Assembly (NCBI RefSeq): GCF_900540665.1
Contig: NZ_UQGV01000033.1
Coordinates: 1-22,512 of the forward strand
From: an uncultured Catenibacterium sp.
GTDB taxonomy: Bacteria; Bacillota_I; Bacilli_A; Erysipelotrichales; Coprobacillaceae
Direction of reading: 5' to 3'
Length of the DNA: 22,512 bases
Position numbers and translations under genes: made by a program. The notes beneath the pieces are model-generated. The model did no database searches and was not told where the DNA came from. It saw nothing but the letters and a program-made list of their open reading frames with translations. Shown piece after piece: positions 15,049-21,822 of this stretch (within the stretch, counting starts at the first letter, position 1; every line of letters starts with the position of its first letter).

Positions 15049-15223
15049 TACGCATCTCTTCACGATACATTTTATAGAGATCAGCATGACATAAATCATT
15101 TGTGCCACATGTATTACAATTATGTCCACATACACCTATGCCTTTTTTCCTATTCTTATATATAGTTCTAAGGACAAGACAAACCCAGATAACTAATAAA
15201 ATACTTACTAAAATTGTACCCAT
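15032..15223 (-). CDS. FeoB-associated Cys-rich membrane protein
   Basis: A 63-residue protein with one N-terminal membrane segment (about 3-20), a basic stretch, and a Cys/His cluster VCGHNCNTCGTNDLCHAD at about 31-48. This is the form of the small Cys-rich proteins encoded next to feoB in many Firmicutes, thought to aid ferrous iron transfer at the cytoplasmic face. GAGGAGG precedes the ATG. It is the last gene of the feo operon. Confidence 0.82.
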   Translation of the reverse strand: MGTILVSILLVIWVCLVLRTIYKNRKKGIGVCGHNCNTCGTNDLCHADLYKMYREEMRKEGHA

Positions 15224-15252
15224 AATATCTCCTCCTCGCTTCTATTATACAA

Positions 15253-15600
15253 TTATCTTGGTGTAAAACCAAGTTTGATGATCATCTGTTTATATGTTTC
15301 TAGATCAGGTTGATTCATAGAACGAATAGTGATTTCTTTCTTATTCATGTTTACTGATGCAAGATATTCTTTATGTTGATTAAATGCGTTTTCTATTGTT
15401 GCTGCACAGTTCTTGCAGAACATATCATCAATATGTAAAGTAGTACGATAGGGATAAAGATTTTTATCCTTATCCCCCGTACCTATTTTCTTTATTTGAT
15501 CGTGTTCACCACAACATCCTGACTGTAATGTCTTCTTGTAGCGAAGAACACCTATAATGAGCAACACAACAACAATAGCCGCAACTATGATGTTACCCAT
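15253..15600 (-). CDS. FeoB-associated membrane protein fused to a heavy-metal-associated (HMA) domain
   Basis: A 115-residue protein. Residues 1-20 are a membrane anchor, followed by a short basic stretch and GCCGEHD near 29, as in FeoB-associated Cys-rich proteins. Residues about 52-115 form an HMA-like ferredoxin fold with the metal-binding MFCKNC (CxxC) loop and a final LGFTPR, as in copper chaperones. The HMA part is normally linked to Cu/Zn transfer, so its presence in an iron-uptake operon is notable. It starts 6 nt after the feoB stop with only a weak AAGG, suggesting coupling to feoB. Confidence 0.8.
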   Translation of the reverse strand: MGNIIVAAIVVVLLIIGVLRYKKTLQSGCCGEHDQIKKIGTGDKDKNLYPYRTTLHIDDMFCKNCAATIENAFNQHKEYLASVNMNKKEITIRSMNQPDLETYKQMIIKLGFTPR

Positions 15601-15606
15601 AATTGA

Positions 15607-17730
15607 TTAAGCCTTCTGTGTCTTTAATTCTGGTTTTGGTGCTGGTCTTACAATGAAGTAGATCATTACTAGAATACATACGATTGATAGAATCTGACCT
15701 AATCCAAATGTTGCACCATAGAATAACCATGAACCTAACTGATAAGTGATCATAGCTAATACATAACCTAATACCATCTGGTATAATACTGCAAACCATC
15801 CCCAGAACTTAGAACCCATTTCTCTCATGATTGCACCAATAGCGGCAAAGCATGGTGGATCGAATAAGTTCAAGATCATAAATGAGAAACCACCCATTGC
15901 AGAGAACGTATTCACCATAGCCTGAACAGCTTTTGCACCTGAATCTGCATCACCCATATGATTTAAGATAGAGATAGTGGAAATAGCCTGTTCCTTAGCT
16001 GCAAGAGCTGATATAACAGCTACTGAACCCTTCCAGTTTTCAATACCTACTGGTGCGAATAATGCTGCAAATACATGACCAATAGAGGCTAACATAGACT
16101 TTTCAATTTCAACCATCTGGAATGAGAAGTTAAATGTAGATAATAACCAAACTACAATACAAATACTAAAGATAATAGTACCTGCTTTAATCATGAATGC
16201 TTTTGCACGTTCCCAAACATGGATAAATACACCCTTGATAGTAGGAATATGATATGCTGGTAATTCCATCACGAATGGTGCAGGATCACCTGCAAAGAAA
16301 CGAGTCTTCTTTAATGCGATACCAGATAAGATAATAACTAGAATACTTAAGAAATACATAGTTGGTGCAATCCAAGTGTTACCTGGGAAGAAAGCTGAAC
16401 TAATCATACCAATAATAACAGTCTTCGCACCACAAGGAATAAATGTACATAACATAATAGTCATTCTTCTATCTGCTTCATTTTCAATAGTACGTGTACC
16501 CATAACAGCTGGAACACCACATCCTGTACCAATTAAGATAGGGATGAATGATTTACCAGATAAACCGAATTTACGTAATAGTCTATCCATAATGAAGGCA
16601 ATTCTTGCCATATATCCTGAATCTTCAAGAATAGCCAAGAATAAGAAGATAAGTGCCATCTGTGGCACGAAACCTAATACTGTACCAACACCAGCGATAA
16701 TTCCATCAACGATTAATTTAATTAATACCTCTGCACATCCAATTGATGTAAGGAATTGAGTGACCATAGGTGGAATGATTTCATCAAATAATACATCATT
16801 CATCCATCCAGTCATCCAATCACCTACGGTAGACACTGAGATGTAATACATAAACCACATAATTAACACAAAGATTGGTAAAGCTAAGAATCTGTTAGTC
16901 ACAATCTTATCAATCTGATCTGATGTAGATAATGTCTGATGTGGATTCTTCTTAGTAAGAACCTTATTAATAGAACTCTTAATATAAGTATATCTCTGGT
17001 TTGTGATAATAGATTCTGCATCATCATCCATTTCTTTTTCACAATCTGCAATATGACCTTCAATTTCGTTTAATACTGCCTGATCTAATTTAAGTTCAGC
17101 CAATACCTTCTCATCTCTTTCAAATACCTTTACTGCAAACCATCTTAACTTTGATGCATCTACTTTATCCTCAATAGATTCTTCAATATGTGCTAAAGCA
17201 TGTTCTACAGAACCAACAAATACATGAGGATGTTCTGATACTTTATGGTTATGTGCAAGCTTGATGGCTTCTTCAGCCACTTCCTGAGTTCCTTTATCTT
17301 TTAATGCTGATAAAGTCACTGCTTTACAGCCAATTAACTGACCTAACTGTTCTAAGTCAATCTTATCACCTTTCTTTTCGATGATATCATACATATTAAC
17401 AGCTAAAACCATTGGAATACCTAATTCAGCTAACTGAGTAGTTAAGTATAAGTTTCTTTCTAAGTTAGTCCCATCAATAATATTAATGATTGCATCAGGT
17501 GTTTCATTAATTAAATATCTTCTTGTAACAACTTCTTCTAATGTATAAGGAGATAATGAATAAATACCAGGTAAATCCTGGATAGTCACATCCTTATGAC
17601 CTTTTAGTTTCCCATCTTTCTTTTCAACTGTAACCCCTGGCCAGTTACCAACATACTGAGTACTCCCTGTCAGTGCATTGAATAATGTTGTTTTACCAGA
17701 GTTAGGGTTACCCGCTAACGCTATCTTCAT
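15607..17730 (-). CDS. feoB: Ferrous iron transporter B
   Basis: A 707-residue GTP-driven Fe2+ importer. The cytosolic N-terminus is a G-protein: G1 GNPNSGKT (7-14), the T/G2 region GNWPGVTVEKK, G3 DLPG (53-56) and G4 NMYD near 116. A helical GDI-like domain follows to about 270, then about 8-10 membrane helices with the two conserved gate motifs GTGCGVPAVMGTR and CTFIPCGAKT containing cysteines expected to line the permeation path. The C-terminus is a short VRPAPKPELKTQKA tail. It begins 2 nt after the second feoA stop, with the ribosome site inside feoA. Iron repression through DtxR-type boxes at 18198-18286 is likely. Confidence 0.97.
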   Translation of the reverse strand: MKIALAGNPNSGKTTLFNALTGSTQYVGNWPGVTVEKKDGKLKGHKDVTIQDLPGIYSLSPYTLEEVVTRRYLINETPDAIINIIDGTNLERNLYLTTQLAELGIPMVLAVNMYDIIEKKGDKIDLEQLGQLIGCKAVTLSALKDKGTQEVAEEAIKLAHNHKVSEHPHVFVGSVEHALAHIEESIEDKVDASKLRWFAVKVFERDEKVLAELKLDQAVLNEIEGHIADCEKEMDDDAESIITNQRYTYIKSSINKVLTKKNPHQTLSTSDQIDKIVTNRFLALPIFVLIMWFMYYISVSTVGDWMTGWMNDVLFDEIIPPMVTQFLTSIGCAEVLIKLIVDGIIAGVGTVLGFVPQMALIFLFLAILEDSGYMARIAFIMDRLLRKFGLSGKSFIPILIGTGCGVPAVMGTRTIENEADRRMTIMLCTFIPCGAKTVIIGMISSAFFPGNTWIAPTMYFLSILVIILSGIALKKTRFFAGDPAPFVMELPAYHIPTIKGVFIHVWERAKAFMIKAGTIIFSICIVVWLLSTFNFSFQMVEIEKSMLASIGHVFAALFAPVGIENWKGSVAVISALAAKEQAISTISILNHMGDADSGAKAVQAMVNTFSAMGGFSFMILNLFDPPCFAAIGAIMREMGSKFWGWFAVLYQMVLGYVLAMITYQLGSWLFYGATFGLGQILSIVCILVMIYFIVRPAPKPELKTQKA

Positions 17731-17732
17731 AC

Positions 17733-17954
17733 CTAATCCTCCACTTCAATCATCTGCGCATCTGCTTTACGCAATGATAACTCATAACCACGTACTGTGA
17801 TTTCTACTGGATCTCCTAAAGGTGCTACTTTTCTTACATAAACGCTCTGTCCTTTAGTTAAACCCATATCCATAATTCTTCTTTTTACCGGTCCTGTACC
17901 AGTAACTTTTTTAATAGTTACTGTTTCGCCTACTTTTACATCTTTTAAGTTCAT
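17733..17954 (-). CDS. feoA: FeoA family protein
   Basis: A 73-residue SH3-like protein with the typical VGETVTIKKVTGTGPVKRRI start, MDMGLTKGQ turn, and VEITVRGYELSLRKADA end. FeoA binds FeoB and supports Fe2+ uptake. GGGAGG precedes the ATG. This is the second of two adjacent feoA genes and is translationally coupled to feoB. Confidence 0.93.
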   Translation of the reverse strand: MNLKDVKVGETVTIKKVTGTGPVKRRIMDMGLTKGQSVYVRKVAPLGDPVEITVRGYELSLRKADAQMIEVED

Positions 17955-17966
17955 GATATTCCTCCC

Positions 17967-18176
17967 TTAAAACAATATGCGATTGGCCATCTGTTCAGAA
18001 AGCGCAATCCTACTGCCTTTCACATTACAAATAATTCCGTTATCTACTTTACTGATAATAGTCACTTCCCCATCTACTACAAAACCAAGTTCTGCTAGAT
18101 GATTCTTTACTTTATCAGTTCCTGTAATACGCCTAATAATGACTGTATCTCCAGGATTTGCCATACTAATTGGCAT
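17967..18176 (-). CDS. feoA: FeoA family protein (first copy)
   Basis: A 69-residue SH3-like FeoA protein: MANPGDTVIIRRITGTDKVK, LAELGFVVDGEVTII and ICNVKGSRIALSEQMANRI match the family. It differs clearly from its neighbour, so the pair is an old duplication rather than a recent one. AGGAGG lies before the ATG. It is the first gene of the feo operon, divergent from the dtxR-type gene. Confidence 0.93.
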   Translation of the reverse strand: MPISMANPGDTVIIRRITGTDKVKNHLAELGFVVDGEVTIISKVDNGIICNVKGSRIALSEQMANRILF

Positions 18177-18197
18177 ATAATCCGCCTCCTCAGATGA

Positions 18198-18225
18198 TTA
18201 GATTAACCTAATTAGCCTTTTCTAA
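18198..18225. promoter_or_regulatory. DtxR-type operator boxes 1 and 2 in the feo leader
   Basis: Two abutting 14-bp sites TTAGATTAACCTAA (18198-18211) and TTAGCCTTTTCTAA (18212-18225), both of form TTAG-N6-CTAA. They lie between the predicted feo start site (about 18229) and the first feoA. Confidence 0.65.
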
Positions 18226-18233
18226 CTTCATTG

Positions 18234-18264
18234 TTAGTATAGCCTTACTGTTTTTATATGTCAA
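18234..18264 (-). promoter_or_regulatory. feo operon promoter with DtxR-type box 3 over the -10
   Basis: Minus-strand TTGACA (plus 18259-18264), a 17-bp spacer and TATACT (plus 18236-18241). The site TTAGTATAGCCTTA (18234-18247) covers the -10, so a bound iron regulator would block RNA polymerase. Confidence 0.82.
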
Positions 18265-18272
18265 CAAAAATA

Positions 18273-18286
18273 TTAGTAAAGCCTAA
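18273..18286. promoter_or_regulatory. DtxR-type operator box 4
   Basis: TTAGTAAAGCCTAA matches the first 14 bases of the DtxR/IdeR consensus as I remember it (TTAGGTTAGCCTAA) at 11 of 14 positions. It lies just upstream of the regulator's own -35 region and beyond the feo -35, placed for autoregulation. Confidence 0.65.
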
Positions 18287-18289
18287 CTT

Positions 18290-18318
18290 TTTCATTATTT
18301 GAATTTTTATGCTATAAT
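18290..18318 (+). promoter_or_regulatory. Promoter of the dtxR-type gene
   Basis: Perfect TATAAT (18313-18318) preceded by an extended -10 TG; the -35 (TTTCAT at 18290-18295) is weak. Confidence 0.65.
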
Positions 18319-18339
18319 GATGTAAATGAGGTGAATAAG

Positions 18340-18702
18340 ATGAGTGAATCTACAGAAATGTACTTAGAAACTATATTAGTTATTCAAAAGAAGAAAGGAC
18401 ATGTGCGTTCCATTGATATCGCCCATGAAATGAATTTCTCTAAACCTACTATTTCACAACAGATGAAAAGATTAAAAGAGAAGGAACTCATCAACATGGA
18501 TGAAGATGGTGCCATTACATTAACAGACGCTGGTGCTAAGATTGCGAATATGATATTTGAAAGACATACTGAATTAAGAGATATCTTAATTCATATTGGT
18601 GTTAGCGAATCAACTGCTTCACAGGATGCATGTCGTATCGAACATTATATTTCACCAGAAACTTTTGAAGCATTAAAGGCTTATTTCAAAGATAAGATCT
18701 AA
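18340..18702 (+). CDS. DtxR family iron-dependent transcriptional repressor
   Basis: A 120-residue metalloregulator. A winged helix-turn-helix spans about 1-62 (SIDIAHEMNFSKPTISQQMKRL), and the dimerisation and metal domain about 65-120. The N-terminal STEMYLETI has Met at position 7 as in DtxR/IdeR (Met-10) rather than the Asp of MntR, and DACRIEHYI supplies C98, E101 and H102, again DtxR-like; H76 corresponds to His-79. This predicts Fe2+ rather than Mn2+ sensing. The third, SH3-like domain is absent, so it is shorter than DtxR. The start is the ATG at 18340 after GAGGTG; a GTG three codons upstream lies in that ribosome site. It is divergent from feo and likely represses it. Confidence 0.92.
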   Translation: MSESTEMYLETILVIQKKKGHVRSIDIAHEMNFSKPTISQQMKRLKEKELINMDEDGAITLTDAGAKIANMIFERHTELRDILIHIGVSESTASQDACRIEHYISPETFEALKAYFKDKI

Positions 18703-18704
18703 AT

Positions 18705-18742
18705 AAAAAAATCACAGGTGTGTGCCGTCCTGTGATTTTTTT
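18705..18742. terminator. Bidirectional terminator between the dtxR-type gene and the candidate sRNA
   Basis: Core stem ATCACAGG (18711-18718) with CCTGTGAT (18729-18736), extended by flanking A and T runs, loop 10 nt. The T runs on both sides let it end the regulator transcript (+) and the predicted small RNA (-). Confidence 0.88.
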
Positions 18743-18811
18743 ATTCCTCTGTATAAGGAACTGAGAATATGAAAGGATATGTTGTGTTCAGTAAAGGGGT
18801 TAGCCTTTACT
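18705..18811 (-). ncRNA. Candidate iron-regulated small RNA (about 107 nt)
   Basis: No protein is encoded on this strand, yet it has a promoter (18818-18846), a DtxR-type box at its start and a strong terminator. The predicted RNA begins exactly at an 8-bp hairpin AGTAAAGG/CCTTTACT (18811-18804 with 18797-18790, loop CTAACC). An unpaired stretch with TATCCTTTCAT follows, then a small hairpin TTCCT/AGGAA (18760-18744) and the terminator hairpin. The pyrimidine stretch could pair with AAAGGA ribosome sites. Read-through would be antisense to the dtxR-type gene. No known RNA family is recognised. Confidence 0.5.
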
Positions 18812-18813
18812 AA
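18800..18813. promoter_or_regulatory. DtxR-type operator box 5
   Basis: TTAGCCTTTACTAA differs by one base from the reverse complement of box 4 (TTAGGCTTTACTAA). It spans the predicted +1 of the candidate small RNA. Confidence 0.6.
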
Positions 18814-18817
18814 CTAA

Positions 18818-18846
18818 ATAATACTACACCTCTTCTTTAAATGCAA
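18818..18846 (-). promoter_or_regulatory. Predicted promoter of the candidate small RNA
   Basis: Minus-strand TTGCAT (plus 18841-18846), a 17-bp spacer and TATTAT (plus 18818-18823), giving a start near 18811. Confidence 0.55.
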
Positions 18847-18856
18847 TAGATATTAT

Positions 18857-18886
18857 AAGAAAAAAACACCTGCATCCGCAGGTGTT
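18857..18886 (-). terminator. Terminator of the P-type ATPase gene
   Basis: Nine-bp stem AACACCTGC/GCAGGTGTT with loop ATCC, followed on the minus strand by a T run. It overlaps the TAA stop codon. Confidence 0.9.
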
Positions 18887-21464
18887 AACGTTTATCGAAA
18901 CGTTTAGAGATTTCTACGATTGGAATAACTGAGAATGCAAGTAATGCCGCAATCGCAAAATGAGATGAATCAAGAGGTACTAAACTAAATAAATGAGAAA
19001 GAGGTGTAAAGATAATTACTAACTGTAATACAAGACCTAAAGCTGTTGCACCCCATAAATATTTATTATTAAATACCTGTTTATTAAATACTGAATGATG
19101 ACTCTTGACGTTAAATGAATGACATAATTCAGCACCTGACATAGTGATAAAGGCCATAGTCATCGCATATTCATGTGTACTGAAATATTGACCGATTGAG
19201 TATGAGAGTAAAGTAAGTAAACCTACCATAACACCCTGCCAGATCACTTTCACCATTAAACCATTCGCAAAGAAACCTTCATCCTTTTCTCTTGGTTTTC
19301 TGTCCATGATATCATCTTCAACTGGTTCTAAGCCAATCGCAAATGCTGGTAAAGCATCTGTAATCAAGTTAATCCATAATAAATGAATAGGTAATAGTGG
19401 AACACCAAATCCCCAAGAAGGATTAACTAGCGCAATAATAGAAGCTAAGAAGATAGCTAATACTTCACCGATATTACTTGATAATAAGAACTGAACATCC
19501 TTCTGGATATTATCAAAAATACCACGACCTTGTTTAATAGACTGAATAATAGTTGCAAAGTTATCATCTGTTAAGATCATAGTCGCTGCGTTCTTCGCAA
19601 CATCAGTACCAGTAATACCCATTGCGCAACCAATGTCTGCAGTCTTTAATGCAGGGGCATCATTGACACCATCACCTGTCATAGCGACAATCTTATTCTT
19701 TGATTTCCATGCTTTAACGATATTTACTTTATGTTCAGGCGCCACACGTGCATAAACACTATATTTTTCTACATTCTTTTCTAATTCTTCCTGAGACATC
19801 TGAGATAATTCTTCACCAGAAATAACTTCCTGTCCCTCACTTAAAATACCTAAATCTTTCGCAATAGCAGTGGCTGTTGTCTTATGGTCACCAGTGATCA
19901 TAATCGTACGCACACCTGCATGTTTAGCAACTCTAGTGGCTTCTTTTGCTTCTGGACGGGCTGGGTCAATCATACCAACAAACCCAATAAAGTCCATATC
20001 ATTTTCTATTTCTTCTACAGTAATATGAGGAGGCATTGTATCATATGTCTTCATTGCTACAGCTAATACTCTCAATGCATCTTGAGCCATTTCATCATTG
20101 GCAGTCATAGCCTGCTCACTATCTACATCACGACATCTACTTAAGATCACATCAGGTCCACCTTTAGTAATAGACACATAATGATCTCCATCCTTAAGAA
20201 TAACACTCATCATCTTACGATCAGAATCAAAAGCTAGTTCTCCAACACGTGGATACTTTTCCATAAGTGCTTTCTTTTCAAAGTTCATCTTCTTACTTGC
20301 TTCAACAAGTGCGACTTCAGTAGGATCACCTAGTACTTTACCATCATCAATAGAAGCATCAGAACATAGAGTAAATGCATTCAACATATCAATAGTCTTA
20401 GAATCTGCTTCTTCTAAATCTTTCACTTCGTCACCATCTAAGTAAGTCTTTAAGATAGTCATCTTATTTTGTGTTAATGTACCTGTCTTATCAGAACATA
20501 CAATAGAAGTACTACCTAATGTTTCTACTGCAGGTAGTTTACGAATAATAGCATGCTGTTTGACCATCTTAGTGACACTTACAGCTAAGACAATAGTTAC
20601 AGTCGCAGCCAGACCTTCTGGTACTGCTGCAACAGCTAAAGCTACAGCTGTCTTAAATGATTCTAACCAGCTAATACCACTCAATGATTCAAGAATAAAT
20701 ACAATCACACAGATCACAATACAAAGTAATCCAATTGTTTTACCAATTTCATTTAATTTAACCTGTAATGGTGTTAATTCCTTTTCACTCGCATTCAACA
20801 TGCCAGCAATCTTACCTACTTCATTATTCATACCAGTAGATGTCACAATTGCTTCACCACGACCATAAGTCACTACTGTAGAAGAGAAGACCATATTTGT
20901 CTGGTCCCCAATCACAACATCCTGACTAATAGGATCAGTTGTCTTTTCTACAGGAACAGATTCACCTGTTAAAGCTGATTCATCTACCTTTAAGTTATAA
21001 GCTTCAATTAATCGTGCATCACTAGGAATCATATCCCCTGTTTCAAGAATAATAATATCACCAGGCACTAATTCTTTAGATGCAATTGTCTGTTTCACAC
21101 CATCTCTTAATACCTTAGATTGTGGTGCAGATAATTCCTGTAATGATTCAAGACTCTTTTCTGCATGACTCTCTAATACAACACCTAGAATCGCATTCAT
21201 CATAACAACTATTACGATAATAAGAGAATCAATCCAGTCACCTGGTTCTACAATAATAGAAACTACTGCCGCAATAATTAAAATAATAATCATTGCATCC
21301 TTAAACTGATCTAGAAAACGTAAAAGAAGAGACCTTTTCTGTGGCTTTTCTAGTTCATTTGTACCATATATGCCTTGTCTCTTCTTTGCTTCAGAAGAAG
21401 TGAGACCCTTTTCAATATTTGTATCCAAAGACTCTTTTACTTCTTCAATTGTTTTTTTATACAT
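18885..21464 (-). CDS. P2-type Ca2+/Mn2+ transporting ATPase
   Basis: An 859-residue cation pump. In order: N-terminal cation-ATPase domain (1-50), membrane helices 1-2, actuator domain with TGES (166-169), helix 4 with VAAVPEGLAAT (about 278-288, the Ca2+/Mn2+-site Glu), phosphorylation motif DKTGT (D325), nucleotide domain, hinge GDGVNDAPAL, and helix 6 with NLITDALPAFAIG supplying further ligands. This is the SERCA/PMCA-like bacterial type. The Mn2+-class riboswitch upstream argues for Mn2+ export as a main job, with Ca2+ possible. The frame is open 23 codons further, but that would start inside the riboswitch; AAAGGAGG lies 7 nt before the ATG at 21464. Confidence 0.95.
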   Translation of the reverse strand: MYKKTIEEVKESLDTNIEKGLTSSEAKKRQGIYGTNELEKPQKRSLLLRFLDQFKDAMIIILIIAAVVSIIVEPGDWIDSLIIVIVVMMNAILGVVLESHAEKSLESLQELSAPQSKVLRDGVKQTIASKELVPGDIIILETGDMIPSDARLIEAYNLKVDESALTGESVPVEKTTDPISQDVVIGDQTNMVFSSTVVTYGRGEAIVTSTGMNNEVGKIAGMLNASEKELTPLQVKLNEIGKTIGLLCIVICVIVFILESLSGISWLESFKTAVALAVAAVPEGLAATVTIVLAVSVTKMVKQHAIIRKLPAVETLGSTSIVCSDKTGTLTQNKMTILKTYLDGDEVKDLEEADSKTIDMLNAFTLCSDASIDDGKVLGDPTEVALVEASKKMNFEKKALMEKYPRVGELAFDSDRKMMSVILKDGDHYVSITKGGPDVILSRCRDVDSEQAMTANDEMAQDALRVLAVAMKTYDTMPPHITVEEIENDMDFIGFVGMIDPARPEAKEATRVAKHAGVRTIMITGDHKTTATAIAKDLGILSEGQEVISGEELSQMSQEELEKNVEKYSVYARVAPEHKVNIVKAWKSKNKIVAMTGDGVNDAPALKTADIGCAMGITGTDVAKNAATMILTDDNFATIIQSIKQGRGIFDNIQKDVQFLLSSNIGEVLAIFLASIIALVNPSWGFGVPLLPIHLLWINLITDALPAFAIGLEPVEDDIMDRKPREKDEGFFANGLMVKVIWQGVMVGLLTLLSYSIGQYFSTHEYAMTMAFITMSGAELCHSFNVKSHHSVFNKQVFNNKYLWGATALGLVLQLVIIFTPLSHLFSLVPLDSSHFAIAALLAFSVIPIVEISKRFDKR

Positions 21465-21474
21465 TTGTATTCCT

Positions 21475-21505
21475 CCTTTAATAAAAACAATCGTTTTATT
21501 AAAGG
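21475..21505 (-). promoter_or_regulatory. Expression platform: SD-sequestering hairpin
   Basis: Perfect 12-bp complement CCTTTAATAAAA/TTTTATTAAAGG (plus 21475-21486 with 21494-21505), loop 7 nt. On the mRNA one arm is the 3' strand of riboswitch helix P1 and the other includes AAAGG of the ribosome site, so it cannot form together with P1. No T run follows, so control is most likely translational. Confidence 0.7.
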
Positions 21506-21593
21506 TCTCGCTGATCATAAATGACCAAAACAATCCGGTTATGTAAACATAACGTGTTGACGAACGGTTCTGTAAGAGCTACTCCCCTTTAAT
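21498..21593 (-). promoter_or_regulatory. yybP-ykoY (Mn2+) riboswitch
   Basis: The minus-strand RNA contains the conserved blocks GGGGAGTAGCT near its 5' end, CGTCAACACG in the middle and AGCGAGACC near its 3' end. All are enclosed by helix P1 ATTAAAGG/CCTTTAAT (plus 21586-21593 with 21498-21505). These are the hallmark sequences of the yybP-ykoY class, which binds Mn2+ and typically turns on Mn2+ exporters. It lies directly before the P-type ATPase. Confidence 0.95.
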
Positions 21594-21600
21594 TAATATT

Positions 21601-21628
21601 ATTCTACCAAATTCATATTGCTTGTCAA
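21601..21628 (-). promoter_or_regulatory. Promoter of the riboswitch/ATPase transcript
   Basis: Minus-strand TTGACA (plus 21623-21628), a 16-bp spacer and TAGAAT (plus 21601-21606), starting just upstream of the riboswitch. Confidence 0.75.
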
Positions 21629-21651
21629 TCATAGAACGTTAATCCTATAAT
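21622..21651 (+). promoter_or_regulatory. Promoter of the Cys-rich small protein gene
   Basis: TTGTCA (21622-21627), an 18-bp spacer and TATAAT (21646-21651). Its -35 overlaps that of the opposite ATPase promoter almost completely. Confidence 0.65.
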
Positions 21652-21668
21652 AACTTGAGGTGAAGATT

Positions 21669-21812
21669 ATGAAAGAAGAAGAACTGAAACTATTAGAAAA
21701 TGAATTCTGTTTAGGGTGTGCAAGAAGCTGTGATCTACTTCATCCTAATTGTGAAAGAGGATTAGTGAAGATGCAGGAAATCTTAGAGGAATATAAAAAG
21801 AGAGATGATTAG
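21669..21812 (+). CDS. Small Cys-rich protein (47 aa), unknown function
   Basis: A 47-residue protein with an acidic, helical N-terminus, a central cysteine cluster FCLGCARSCDLLHPNC (C14, C17, C21, C29, with His between) and a charged helical C-terminus. The CxxCxxxC...C arrangement suggests a metal or Fe-S site, but I know no family. GAGGTG lies 6 nt before the ATG, a promoter is present, and a terminator overlaps the stop, so it looks like a real one-gene unit. Divergence from a Mn/Ca pump hints at a metal-related role. Confidence 0.75.
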   Translation: MKEEELKLLENEFCLGCARSCDLLHPNCERGLVKMQEILEEYKKRDD

Positions 21813-21822
21813 TCTCTCTTTT
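21796..21822. terminator. Bidirectional terminator shared by convergent genes
   Basis: Ten-bp stem AAAAGAGAGA (21796-21805) with TCTCTCTTTT (21813-21822), loop 7 nt containing the stop of the Cys-rich gene. The stem itself has T-rich ends on both strands. Confidence 0.75.

Noticed and set aside
16376..16759. 127-codon plus-strand frame within feoB
   Set aside because: It is antisense to conserved FeoB membrane motifs and has no ribosome site.
18769..18813. 14-aa plus-strand ORF (MKGYVVFSKGVSLY) across box 5
   Set aside because: AAGGA is too far from its ATG, no plus-strand promoter is seen and it follows a terminator; the minus-strand RNA reading explains the DNA better.
21465..21533. Extended start for the P-type ATPase
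   Set aside because: The extra codons run into the yybP-ykoY aptamer, while the inner ATG has an ideal ribosome site.
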